64,000 nucleotides of DNA, from contig DATIJG010000002.1 in assembly GCA_035478775.1 (NCBI GenBank), forward strand, positions 122,332-186,331, written 5' to 3'. Of this stretch, positions 39,865-48,306 are shown piece after piece (within the stretch, counting starts at the first letter, position 1; every line of letters begins with the position of its first letter). The translations under genes were made by a program, and so were the position numbers. This DNA is from CAMLQK01 sp035478775 (GTDB lineage Bacteria > Patescibacteriota > Saccharimonadia > Saccharimonadales > UBA4665). The notes below the pieces were generated by a model, which saw nothing but the letters and a program-made list of their open reading frames with translations, was not told where the DNA came from and searched no databases.

Positions 39865-40788
39865 TTAATTTGTTTTATTTAAGCTGAGTTTGAGAGCCTT
39901 TAATTTGCCAATTATCGGAGCGGCTCCTCTGTTCGCGGCTAAATAGGCGGGTATGGCTTTCATCCTTACTGATTCAGGAATTTGGCCATATGTACCGCGC
40001 ATAGAAGCATCGAAAATTCTGGCAATTCGTATGTCTAAGGAATCCGGATGCAAATTTGTTTGCTCTTGTATGCGTGGGTCTAAGGAAACGATAGAAATGG
40101 CCTGGCCGATTTTCCCCACAGAAGCTGGTACGCTTGGGCCTGTGAACCGAAAAACGGTATGCGCCATTTTTTTGCTGATTGCGGTTTGAAGCAGCTGGCC
40201 ACTAGACAGCCTATCTTCCCAGTAGGCGTTAAGTTCGGCGACATTTTGTGGCTGTATAGTAACATCGATTCCAAAAAATTGGCCGAATATACGGATATCC
40301 CGGTACAGGCCTTCTTCTTGTTTCGGGGTGAATTCCGGAGGAGCCCAGCGCCGCCGCGCTTGCTTTAGACCATCGAATAGTGACGCGAGCACCCACGTTT
40401 GGGCATCGGCATCATTGGCATTATAATGAACCGGCTCATGTACCCCATTGATCGTTTGGTGAAACTTGTATAGTCGTTCTGCTGTTGCTCTGGTTTCATC
40501 TTCAGAGCCAAACACCAAGGTGCCCGCCGAGCGGATCGTTCTAAATAGTCTGCTCCACGGTTGAGTGACGAAGCTACTGTGCCTATCTACGGCAGCTGCT
40601 ATTCGGTCGTCCATAATCGTCATACCGGCAACATATGGGAATATGCCTAAAGCCGCAGGCTCTGCAAGACGCCGTATGTGGCTTTCCGGCTCAAATGGGA
40701 AGCCGTCGGGCAGCACGTTGCTTGGCCCTTCGTTAAGGTGTTTAGGAGGATGTACTTCATAAGATGGTGTGTTTTCAGAAAAATGCAT
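39865..40788 (-). CDS. DUF2236 / MpaB-like oxygenase family protein
   Basis: A 307-residue protein resembling the ER-bound oxygenase mpaB / latex-clearing protein family (DUF2236): AERLYKFHQTINGV, then VHYNANDADAQTWVLASLFDG, the H...G...YxAxDxxxxxWV block of the family, and an Arg/Trp-rich region after it. Characterised relatives are heme-dependent oxygenases. The heme-ligand His cannot be named securely here. It is followed by a flavin reductase gene on the same strand, so a redox pair is plausible. Confidence 0.72.
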   Translation of the reverse strand: MHFSENTPSYEVHPPKHLNEGPSNVLPDGFPFEPESHIRRLAEPAALGIFPYVAGMTIMDDRIAAAVDRHSSFVTQPWSRLFRTIRSAGTLVFGSEDETRATAERLYKFHQTINGVHEPVHYNANDADAQTWVLASLFDGLKQARRRWAPPEFTPKQEEGLYRDIRIFGQFFGIDVTIQPQNVAELNAYWEDRLSSGQLLQTAISKKMAHTVFRFTGPSVPASVGKIGQAISIVSLDPRIQEQTNLHPDSLDIRIARIFDASMRGTYGQIPESVRMKAIPAYLAANRGAAPIIGKLKALKLSLNKTN

Positions 40789-40832
40789 ATCATAAAAATA
40801 GCATCAAAGTAGTGCCCGGCAAAATTAAGCTC

Positions 40833-41210
40833 TTAACGTGACGTGTTCTTAACGCTATCAAGCATTAGCAGCCTTTTTGCAAAACCACCACGTTTCTCGC
40901 GTTTTTCGCTCTGGGCCGCGGTTACCTGCGCACGGTCAAGCTTTTTCAGAGCCAATAATGCATCTATGAGTTCTTCCAGATCTGCCATTTCTTCAATGGT
41001 GTGGTCATCTGTTTCCGTTGCTGCTAGTTCTGCTGCTTCCTCTATAATTTTGCGCCGCAGGTAGGCTTCATATTCGGTGTCATCTTCAAGCACGCGCGTA
41101 GGCGCTTGCACACCTTCATGTTGGTGGATTATTTCTGGAATTTTATCCCGGACTAGTTTCGGATATTCGTTTTCGACAGGCAAATTAGTTTCAGTGTGAG
41201 TGTAAGTCAT
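40833..41210 (-). CDS. MazG-like / phosphoribosyl-ATP pyrophosphohydrolase-like protein
   Basis: A 125-residue all-alpha protein. YPKLVRDKIPEII near the N-terminus and KIIEEAAELAAT ... EEMADLEELIDALLAL form the EExxE...ExxD metal site of MazG/HisE-type NTP pyrophosphohydrolases. Homologues with the LVRDKIPEII opening are phage- and host-encoded house-cleaning enzymes. No histidine genes are nearby, so a nucleotide-pool role is more likely than HisE. TATACT (complement of 41218-41223) lies seven bases before the ATG. Confidence 0.82.
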   Translation of the reverse strand: MTYTHTETNLPVENEYPKLVRDKIPEIIHQHEGVQAPTRVLEDDTEYEAYLRRKIIEEAAELAATETDDHTIEEMADLEELIDALLALKKLDRAQVTAAQSEKREKRGGFAKRLLMLDSVKNTSR

Positions 41211-41303
41211 ACAAGTTAGTATAACTTAGTTTGCTCCCAAAGCTTTGTTGTTCGACCGTTTGCCTGACTGTCAATTGTCTTTTGAATGGAGTTGACAGTA
41301 ACT

Positions 41304-42310
41304 TCAATTTGGTTCAAATGATGCGATTCGTCCTATGCTTTTTGCGGCTTGTCCGGCTTTGGCTACGAGTTGTATACCCCATTCCGGGTCGAATGATATG
41401 TCCCGCCGTGTCTGTTGGATGGGGTTAAATAAGGTAATCTTTTGTCGCGGAGCGATGACGGCGCAGTAGAGATTGTCGCTCAATCGAGTAACATATTGCA
41501 GCCAACGCGATTTCTCTAGCCCTGGTTTTCTTTCTTGGAGCGTGGAAAAATCGATGACTAGTTCACCTCGTAGATCATTTGTCATGAATATTGAACGTTC
41601 GTGGCCGGTATCAGTGACCATGTACCCTCCAAGTAAAGAATCCTTATGCATTCCATGAGGATTGCGCATATTTTTAGCTGCTACTGTAATTTGGCCCGTG
41701 TCTCGGTTGATTACCCAAGCTTCGCCCCGGTGGAAACTCGTGGTTAATATGTCGTTATCATTTCCATAAGATGCAGTATTGATAAATACCGGTGTCAGAT
41801 TTGTTGGTAACCCTAGGTTGTCATACGCGGAAGGATCGTCTAACACGCAAGTAGCGTTTCGTAAGTTCGTGTCGTCCTTAAGGGCTTTGGCGTCGGGGTT
41901 ATGTAGCGCTCGCGTATTGGCTGCATCCAGTATGGAACGGTAGAATTTTTGCCCTAAGATATTGGCATTGAACGGCGTATCTCTCCAAAGGTCTAATGTC
42001 CAGGTAAGATTACCTTTTAGGTCAATTTCGTGGACAAGGTCGAGCGACGACGATGCTGTCAAAACGCGCTCCCCGTCTTGGCTAAATTCTACAGAGTGCA
42101 ACCTTGCAAAGGTTGGATGCTCAACGCTGGAAGTTGCATGGCTCTTAGGTTGTCGTCGTGGTATGTTTGGTTAGTCCACTTCACAAGGATAGTTCCTGTG
42201 CTGCCGTACCCAAGTTCGGGGTCTTCTTGATAGTCGAGAATGTCGTGCTGGCTAGTATAGACGCGCTCTGTGCTGTCGCCAAATTCATACGATGTAGCGC
42301 CGTTAGCCAT
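41304..42310 (-). pseudogene. Frameshifted beta-propeller protein (arylsulfotransferase-like repeats)
   Basis: Two overlapping frames form one gene. The first part (from ATG 42310) runs MANGATSYEFGDSTERVYTS ... VKWTNQTYHDD; the rest continues in another frame with PKSHATSSVEHPTFARLHSV, EFSQDGERVLTASSSLDLV, HEIDLKGNLTW and so on to 41304. The break falls near 42155-42165, at a GACGAC repeat. The repeats (HSVEFSQDG...VLTASS...D.V.EID..G) are those of a propeller such as arylsulfotransferase-type or YncE-type proteins. Either an inactivating mutation, a sequencing error, or slippage. It is the last gene of the PAPS operon and starts one base after the upstream stop. Confidence 0.65.
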
Positions 42311-42311
42311 A

Positions 42312-42857
42312 TTAGGCTAGCTCTGCTTCAGATATTATGGACCAGTGGGTATTATTATCGAGTCCTAAAAATAAACCAAGCTTACGGATGGTGGATGAGG
42401 CTGCAACATTGCTGCGCAATTTTTCTTTGGCTGTTTGCAACTGGCCTTTTTCTAGATTGACCGCCACAGAAGTATGGAAGACCATTTCTTTGCCCTCGTG
42501 GAGTGATTCTGCCGAATCAAACATAGTTTTTAATGTAGACAGCAAACTCTCATGCAATTTTTGTAATTCCTTTGAAGGTCGGACGGCCAAAAAAAGCGTA
42601 CTGTCGCCAAAGTTATTCAAGCCGGAGTAGCTTAAGCTAAAAGCTGCGGTTTGCTGTGCAACGTCACCCAACAATTTACACAATTTGTTTACGTCGTCTA
42701 GAGTGGTAACTTGAAAGGGTCGCTTAATAGTTACATGCGGCGGTTGGCCTAGCCCGGCGTAATTTTGGGTGGCTAGTGCAGCATCCAACTCTAAAGAGCG
42801 CACTAAATTAAACGTTTCTGTATCTAATAGTGCGCCTATACCTACGGTGTAGCTCAT
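42312..42857 (-). CDS. 2H phosphoesterase (2'-5' RNA ligase-like)
   Basis: A 181-residue protein with the two HxT/S motifs of the 2H superfamily: HVTIKRPFQV (about 41-50) and FHTSVAVNLE (about 127-136), each at the end of a strand. Members hydrolyse 2',3'-cyclic phosphodiesters or ligate RNA; some act on cyclic phosphates of nucleotides such as ADP-ribose products. It overlaps the remnant decarboxylase by four bases and is followed directly by the propeller gene. In a PAPS-making operon, turnover of a phospho-nucleotide is a possibility, no more. Confidence 0.75.
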   Translation of the reverse strand: MSYTVGIGALLDTETFNLVRSLELDAALATQNYAGLGQPPHVTIKRPFQVTTLDDVNKLCKLLGDVAQQTAAFSLSYSGLNNFGDSTLFLAVRPSKELQKLHESLLSTLKTMFDSAESLHEGKEMVFHTSVAVNLEKGQLQTAKEKLRSNVAASSTIRKLGLFLGLDNNTHWSIISEAELA

Positions 42858-43432
42858 AAATTCTCCTGAATTTTCTGTCCGATCTCACGGACATATTTTA
42901 ACATCGCAACGAGATGGTCTTTAGTAGTGATCGGGTTGCCGCTCATAAAACGCAATGGGTAAATTACCTCACCTTTTTGGATAATACCGTTGTCTGGAAT
43001 GCTAAATTGATGCAAGTGATACACGCCCCTTTCGATTATGGCGTCATGAATTGCCCGATTTATTTGGTTGAGTTGTTCAACCGTAAGGTTTTTTAAACTG
43101 CCAGTGTACATAAACGCAACAGAATTAATATCAACTTCATTTATTCGTATAAAGTCTTTAGAAGAGTCGATAAGGTCTGCAAGGTCGAGCGCAAGCTGGT
43201 GGCGTTGATCGATAATCTGTTCAAAACCCCTGCGCCCTAGATTTTTAATGGAGAACCATAGCTTGAGTGACATCCATGGCTTGCTGCCGATGAAAGGAGT
43301 AATTTGTCCAAAGGCAAATTGCTCCTGCATAATAAGATCAGAAGTGCTACTTACCGTTCGCATTTTTTGAGGATTTTTGACCAGAAGGCTACTAATGGTG
43401 TATGGGCTATTCATGACTTTGTGCGTAAAATT
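42854..43432 (-). pseudogene. Remnant of a PLP-dependent decarboxylase (group II)
   Basis: The C-terminal 190 residues of a glutamate/aromatic amino-acid decarboxylase-type enzyme: NSPYTISSLLVKNPQK, GQITPFIGSKPWMSLKLWFS, IKNLGRRGFEQIIDQR. In frame, the codons just before ATG 43414 read NFTHKVM, which contains the HK of the PLP-binding lysine, and a TAA stands immediately before. So the gene was cut a few codons upstream of its catalytic lysine; translation from ATG 43414 would give a protein without it. A full-length enzyme is about 450 residues or more. Confidence 0.72.
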
Positions 43433-43506
43433 TTAGCCTAATATAGTGTAACGAGCAACGACGTTTAAGCCATTTGCGAAAGTATTTGCTTAACAAAAAT
43501 ACCAGG

Positions 43507-45264
43507 TTATTCTTCAAGGATGGTGGTGCCAAGTAGGTAGCCTTCTTGCTTAAGGTACCGTAGTACTTGGTCGGCAAGTTTATCCGCTGAGTAGTTGAGT
43601 GTGTCGAGCGTGAGTTCGGCATCGGCAGGCTCTTCGTATGGGCTTGACACGCCAGTGAATCCCTTAATCTTTCCGGTTTTGGCGGCGGCGTATAAACCTT
43701 TCCGGTCGCGCTTTTCGCACTCCTCAACCGGTGTCGCCACATGCACAAGCACAAATCTGCCGCCATTATCTGTAACCATACGACGCGCCTGTTTTCTACT
43801 CGCGTCATACGGCGCAATTGGTGCGCAGAGTGCGATACCACCATGTTTTGCAATCTCTGAAGCAACAAACCCAATACGGTTGATATTCAAGTTGCGGTGC
43901 TCTTTTGAAAACCCAAGCTCTGATGACAGGTGTTTACGAACTACGTCACCATCGAGTAAGGTCACTGACCTTCCGCCATGTTCAAGGAGCTTTACCATAA
44001 GCGCATTGGCAATTGTAGACTTGCCTGCTCCACTTAACCCAGTAAAAAATATTGTAACGCCTTGTTTATGCCGCGGATTATAGGTGCGCTGTAATTCGGC
44101 AGCAACTTCTGGATAGGTGAACCACTCAGGCAGTTCACGGCCTTCAGCCAAACGCGCACGTAATTCAGTGCCAGAAATACTTTTATATTCCGTGCCTTTC
44201 GTAATGTCGTCGATGGGCATGTATGCATCATGCTTTGGCGCATACACCATCATTTGGAATGGCACCACTTCGATGCCTAATTCCTGGGCATATTTTTCTG
44301 CAATTTCCTGGGCATCGTAAGGCTCGTAAAATGGGTTACCATCTGAACGATTGCCTGGACCGGCGTGGTCACGTCCCACAATAAAGTGGGTTGCGCCATA
44401 GTTCTTGCGTATAATCATGTGCCATAACACTTCGCGCGGGCCGCCCATACGCATTGCTACTGGTAACATAGAAATCATAGCTCTGGACTTGGGGAGTTTT
44501 TTGATAATTTCTTGGTACACGCGCATGCGAGTGTAGTGATCGACATCGCCCGGCTTGGTCATGCCCACCGACGGGTTGATAAGGACATTTGCTTGTGTCT
44601 GGCTAGCGGCGCGCAGCACTAGTTCCACATGGGCACGGTGCATGGGGTTACGAGTTTGGAATGCCACAATCCGGTTCCAGCCTAATTTCTTAAAGTGCTG
44701 CCGAAGTTCTTCGGGCGTATACCTGTGTTCTGTAAAGTCGTAATGCGTTGGCAACTCCAAACCAATGAGCTTGCCGCCCACGTAGTATTCGCCTGCTTGG
44801 TTGTATAAGTAATTTATGGCAGGATGGGCCGTGTCATCGCACCCCGCTCCAAAAACCAGTTTGGCCTCTTGTGTTTTGTCGGGCTTCCATTTATCACGTA
44901 CTTCTAATATGGCTAAGATAACGCCCTCAAGGTCGCGCAATGCGATCTTCTCACCCTTATTAAGGCTTTTTGCGAATTCGGCATTAACATCTAAAGTTAT
45001 AGGAATGGGCCACAATACACCATTTTTAAGACGCATGTTTTTGCAAACGCTTGTGTAGTCGTCTTTGCCCATAAAGCCCATCAAGGGTGAAAAACCGCCG
45101 TTCAGCAGCATTTCTACATCACATATTTGCCGCGGTGTCAGATTCCAGCTTTTAAAATTAGCACTTTGTTTTTTCAGATCTTCAGCTTCTTGCTTGCTGA
45201 CAAGTAGATTAACGAGTTCGTTTCCGTGTGGCTCATCAAAATGGGGCGCGCTGCTATTCTCCAT
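43507..45264 (-). CDS. Bifunctional ATP sulfurylase / APS kinase (PAPS synthase)
   Basis: Makes PAPS from sulfate and two ATP. A 585-residue fusion. The N-terminal sulfurylase (about 1-390) has FQTRNPMHRAHVEL (HxxH nucleotide motif) and FIVGRDHAGPG. The C-terminal APS kinase (about 405-585) has FFTGLSGAGKSTIAN (P-loop), LLDGDVVRKHLSSELGFS (usually LDGDNVR) and CAPIAPYDASRKQARRMV. No sulfite-reduction genes are seen, so the PAPS is more likely used for sulfation of a lipid, glycan or protein than for cysteine. It heads an operon with the decarboxylase remnant, 2H phosphoesterase and propeller genes. Confidence 0.93.
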   Translation of the reverse strand: MENSSAPHFDEPHGNELVNLLVSKQEAEDLKKQSANFKSWNLTPRQICDVEMLLNGGFSPLMGFMGKDDYTSVCKNMRLKNGVLWPIPITLDVNAEFAKSLNKGEKIALRDLEGVILAILEVRDKWKPDKTQEAKLVFGAGCDDTAHPAINYLYNQAGEYYVGGKLIGLELPTHYDFTEHRYTPEELRQHFKKLGWNRIVAFQTRNPMHRAHVELVLRAASQTQANVLINPSVGMTKPGDVDHYTRMRVYQEIIKKLPKSRAMISMLPVAMRMGGPREVLWHMIIRKNYGATHFIVGRDHAGPGNRSDGNPFYEPYDAQEIAEKYAQELGIEVVPFQMMVYAPKHDAYMPIDDITKGTEYKSISGTELRARLAEGRELPEWFTYPEVAAELQRTYNPRHKQGVTIFFTGLSGAGKSTIANALMVKLLEHGGRSVTLLDGDVVRKHLSSELGFSKEHRNLNINRIGFVASEIAKHGGIALCAPIAPYDASRKQARRMVTDNGGRFVLVHVATPVEECEKRDRKGLYAAAKTGKIKGFTGVSSPYEEPADAELTLDTLNYSADKLADQVLRYLKQEGYLLGTTILEE

Positions 45265-45307
45265 TTTACTTATATATCACTGTATCATGATTCTGGCTGC
45301 TAAAGTC

Positions 45308-46558
45308 TTATTCAACAATTGCCTCGGTTTTAGTTTGATATTCTTTGGAGCTTACTGCAACGCTATCGTGTAGTATCGGCTTGTGAGTCAGGCCGTATAT
45401 CATAACGCCTACTGAAGCAGCCAGCGAGGTGCTAAATAGCACAGTTCTAGTGTTCACCGCCCCGAACGTTTGCAGAAGTACTCCAAAGGCCAGCGAACCT
45501 ATGGCATACACGCCGTATTGTAAGAAATTGACCATCGAAAGCGCTGTTGCCTGGTAACGGTTTATTATGTGTTTCTGAATAGTAGAGTTGAGTATTACAG
45601 ACGTAGTGCCGAACCCAAGCCCCACGGGTATAATGGCCGCTAAACGTAAAAGGTGGTTGGGCTGCGTAAGCAAAATAGCTGTGCCTAGAACGCCCAAACC
45701 AAACAGCTCCATAAGTTTGAGTGGGTGAAAGCGTGCCGAACCATAACGTATAAGGTACGCCCCGAGCGTTGAAAAAATAGCGGCAGCCGAAAAAAGCACA
45801 CCGATAACGAAAGTGCTTCGCCCGTCGTCCTGAAAAAATACCTGATAACCGGTCCAGATAGTTTCAGCAGTCATGTTGAAAGTCGCATAAGCTACGAGTA
45901 TGCCAACTACCACGTTACTCTTTCGCACCAGCGCGAAGGTCTGTTTTATGTGACGATAATTTGATGTTTTCTCTTTTGGTACAGGGGTATCTTTAATAAA
46001 AAAGCCTAGACCAAAATTTAATATTGTGGCTCCGAACATCGCATAAAACGGCCACGTTGGATTGAGTGTGTACAGCCACGCCCCCGTGACGCCGGTTAAT
46101 GCGCGTGCTATGAACATAGCCATTTGATTATTACTTAGGAACAGGTTATAGGCCTTGTCGCCTAAACCCGCTTGCTTGTAGATGCTGTGCACGATCGGCA
46201 AGAGCGCCCCGGACCGCATCGAACTTCCAACGGCGCTTATAAAACAGACAAAAACAAGTAAACCAACTGGCAGCTTAAACGCATATGCCAGCGGATATAA
46301 CGAGAACAATAACTGGCCGACGATAAAAATTTTACGGCGCCCAAAACGATCGGCAAGAGCGCCGGTCGGCACTTCAAGCAGCGCACTCACCACCCAAATG
46401 CTCATAAAGATTGCAACGGCGAGTGTCGGCTTGAAGTGAAGGATATCTAAGCTATACAGCAGCCAAACTGGCAGAATAAACGTTAATTCAGAAAAGAAAC
46501 TTGATACAGTGACGAGGCGCGCATTGAGCTTCGCCACTGCGATGTTTGTCTCGTGCAT
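45308..46558 (-). CDS. MFS transporter (12-helix)
   Basis: A 416-residue protein with 12 membrane helices. VSALLEVPTGALADRFGRRKIF (motif A) lies after helix 2, and a long loop (KDTPVPKEKTSNYRHIKQ) divides the halves. The EVPTGALAD form of motif A is common in uncharacterised MFS proteins of Firmicutes and CPR. The substrate is unknown. It lies 43 bp upstream of the PAPS synthase gene on the same strand. Confidence 0.85.
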   Translation of the reverse strand: MHETNIAVAKLNARLVTVSSFFSELTFILPVWLLYSLDILHFKPTLAVAIFMSIWVVSALLEVPTGALADRFGRRKIFIVGQLLFSLYPLAYAFKLPVGLLVFVCFISAVGSSMRSGALLPIVHSIYKQAGLGDKAYNLFLSNNQMAMFIARALTGVTGAWLYTLNPTWPFYAMFGATILNFGLGFFIKDTPVPKEKTSNYRHIKQTFALVRKSNVVVGILVAYATFNMTAETIWTGYQVFFQDDGRSTFVIGVLFSAAAIFSTLGAYLIRYGSARFHPLKLMELFGLGVLGTAILLTQPNHLLRLAAIIPVGLGFGTTSVILNSTIQKHIINRYQATALSMVNFLQYGVYAIGSLAFGVLLQTFGAVNTRTVLFSTSLAASVGVMIYGLTHKPILHDSVAVSSKEYQTKTEAIVE

Positions 46559-46715
46559 GTGTTTATCATACCATCGTTTTATCTGGGTGCCTGTGCTTTT
46601 CTAACTTTTAAATGTGTTAAAAAGCAGCGATGCCACAATGTGACTGGCAGGTTTAAACTTTTAAACGTATAGTGTTAGGCTCGGCTGTACCAAGCTTTTT
46701 TAGTATGGTATAAAA

Positions 46716-47018
46716 CTAGCGACGCTGGAAACCGCCACGAAAACCATTTCCACCGTTTTGCGGTCGGTCTTCACGTGGCTTTGCGACGTTAACTACAATA
46801 GTGCGACCTTCGAACTCATGACCGTCGAGGGCGTTAATCGCTGCCTGGGCAGCAGCTTGGTCTTCCATTTCTACGAAACCAAACCCTTTAGAACGGTTTG
46901 TGTCGCGGTCGATAATAACCTGCGCGCTGACTACCTTGCCGTATTGCGCGAATTGCGCTTCTAAGCTGTCGTCAGTAGTGCTAAAGGATAGTTTTCGTAC
47001 GAATAATTTTGTTGACAT
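46716..47018 (-). CDS. RNA-binding protein with one RRM domain
   Basis: A 100-residue protein consisting of one RRM: RNP2 LFVRKLSF (about 5-12), RNP1 KGFGFVEM (about 44-51), and a Gly/Arg tail (PQNGGNGFRGGFQRR). Such small RRM proteins are common in Cyanobacteria and CPR and are often cold-induced. The 5' side has a 243-bp gap to the next, divergent gene, room for a regulated leader. AAAGG lies 11 bases before the ATG. Confidence 0.9.
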   Translation of the reverse strand: MSTKLFVRKLSFSTTDDSLEAQFAQYGKVVSAQVIIDRDTNRSKGFGFVEMEDQAAAQAAINALDGHEFEGRTIVVNVAKPREDRPQNGGNGFRGGFQRR

Positions 47019-47261
47019 TGTATTTTAAGCCTTTCTATAAGCTGATATTATCGCGAGTTATGCGAGACAGGGTCTTCGCTATAGCTGAGAATAAAGAGGC
47101 TTATCGGCGCGCAATATAAAAAGGTATAGGTTGAATAACTTGCTAAAAACTATTATATCACGCTCCAGCATAATTACCTATTTTTGTCCGGCGGCGGCGT
47201 TTTGCTTGTCCGGTGCCTTGTATGCCATGCAAATAACGCCTATTATAATAAAGGAACAAAT

Positions 47262-48017
47262 ATGTCTAGTGAGTTTCCCCCAAACGCATCTTTGATGGAA
47301 AGCGACTGTGCACCACCGCCCCGCACGTATGTTGAGATAGGCTGTGGCCAGACTATCGGGTACACCAAAGCAATGCGGTTTAACCCAGACGACCAATATG
47401 TTGGTATTGAAAACGGGTACATCCACGATAAAGATCCAAGTTTGAGCGTTGCACCGCTGGAGGGCTTCTCGCTTATTGAAGCGACAGTCGAAAATTCATT
47501 TCGGCATCCGCCGCGTTTACGCTTCGCAGTTTGCGATGGTGCCCATACGCGACTTGAAGATGGAATGGCCGACGAGGTACTGCTGGCTAACGTCTTAACC
47601 GACCCTTTTTTGGTACCTTGGATATTTCCTGGAAATGCAAATACAGATATAATCCAGGCGAGTTTACTTAGGTCAGCCGATGGCCGCCCCGAAGAGATCG
47701 TTGTTGATGACCTCGGCAAGAATCGCACTTTTTATTTGGAAGACAGTCTGGGCGATAAGCGGGAGGCGCTCCTCTGCGAAGCTGCAAGAATCACGAAAGC
47801 GACAGGCAGAATCGTTATTAACTCATATCTTACCCCAGAATTCCTTAGGCACGATCGTGTGGGCCACTTTTTACAGCAATATGGGTTTGAAGCTGAAGTG
47901 TTAAACCCTAAAGATAGCATATGGCACGAAAAGACGGCGGGTTACCGCGAGACGAAAAACCCGAGTGGTGCCCATAGATTTGTTATAGCCACGAGGCCAC
48001 ATCCAGCGGCCGAATAG
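47262..48017 (+). CDS. Putative SAM-dependent methyltransferase-like protein
   Basis: A 251-residue soluble protein. TYVEIGCGQTIGYTKAMRF near the N-terminus is a class I methyltransferase motif I (hhEhGCGxxxG), VGIENGYI the acidic motif II position, and EVLLANVLTDPF a motif IV-like strand; ATGRIVINSYLTPEFLR resembles the strand 5 region. ATG 47262 has AAGGAAC nine bases upstream. The substrate is unknown. The protein is longer than minimal methyltransferases in its C-terminal part. Confidence 0.68.
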   Translation: MSSEFPPNASLMESDCAPPPRTYVEIGCGQTIGYTKAMRFNPDDQYVGIENGYIHDKDPSLSVAPLEGFSLIEATVENSFRHPPRLRFAVCDGAHTRLEDGMADEVLLANVLTDPFLVPWIFPGNANTDIIQASLLRSADGRPEEIVVDDLGKNRTFYLEDSLGDKREALLCEAARITKATGRIVINSYLTPEFLRHDRVGHFLQQYGFEAEVLNPKDSIWHEKTAGYRETKNPSGAHRFVIATRPHPAAE

Positions 48018-48073
48018 TAATATAACTTGGCTCACATTTTCTTACCTTGCTCAGCCCTGTACCTAAAGAACTA

Positions 48074-48102
48074 TTGACATAAGCAGCATCATTTGCTACA
48101 AT
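48074..48102 (+). promoter_or_regulatory. Promoter of the RNase J gene
   Basis: TTGACA (48074-48079), 17 bases, TACAAT (48097-48102): a near-perfect promoter. The transcript would begin near 48109 and carry a leader of about 200 bases before ATG 48307. The stretch 48018-48306 holds nothing else recognisable. RNase J genes are often autoregulated through their leaders, but no defined structure was identified here. Confidence 0.75.
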
Positions 48103-48306
48103 ACTACACAACTAAGGTATTCTCTTTAGAAATCAGTACAAACATAACAGCAGGCTTTCCCTCTGGAAACCACCAACCTATTTTAGAATTAGACCAAAAT
48201 TTAACTCGTTTCCCTCGAGTGTAAAACCTCTTGTTATAACCTACTGCCATCTGCATGACAGCCAGAAAACTAAGTGCTAACTAAATTACAAAATAATAAG
48301 GAAAAT

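Noticed and set aside
43407..43874. 155-codon frame overlapping the PAPS synthase 3' end
   Set aside because: Runs in another frame of the APS kinase domain, which is clearly coding; composition is not protein-like.
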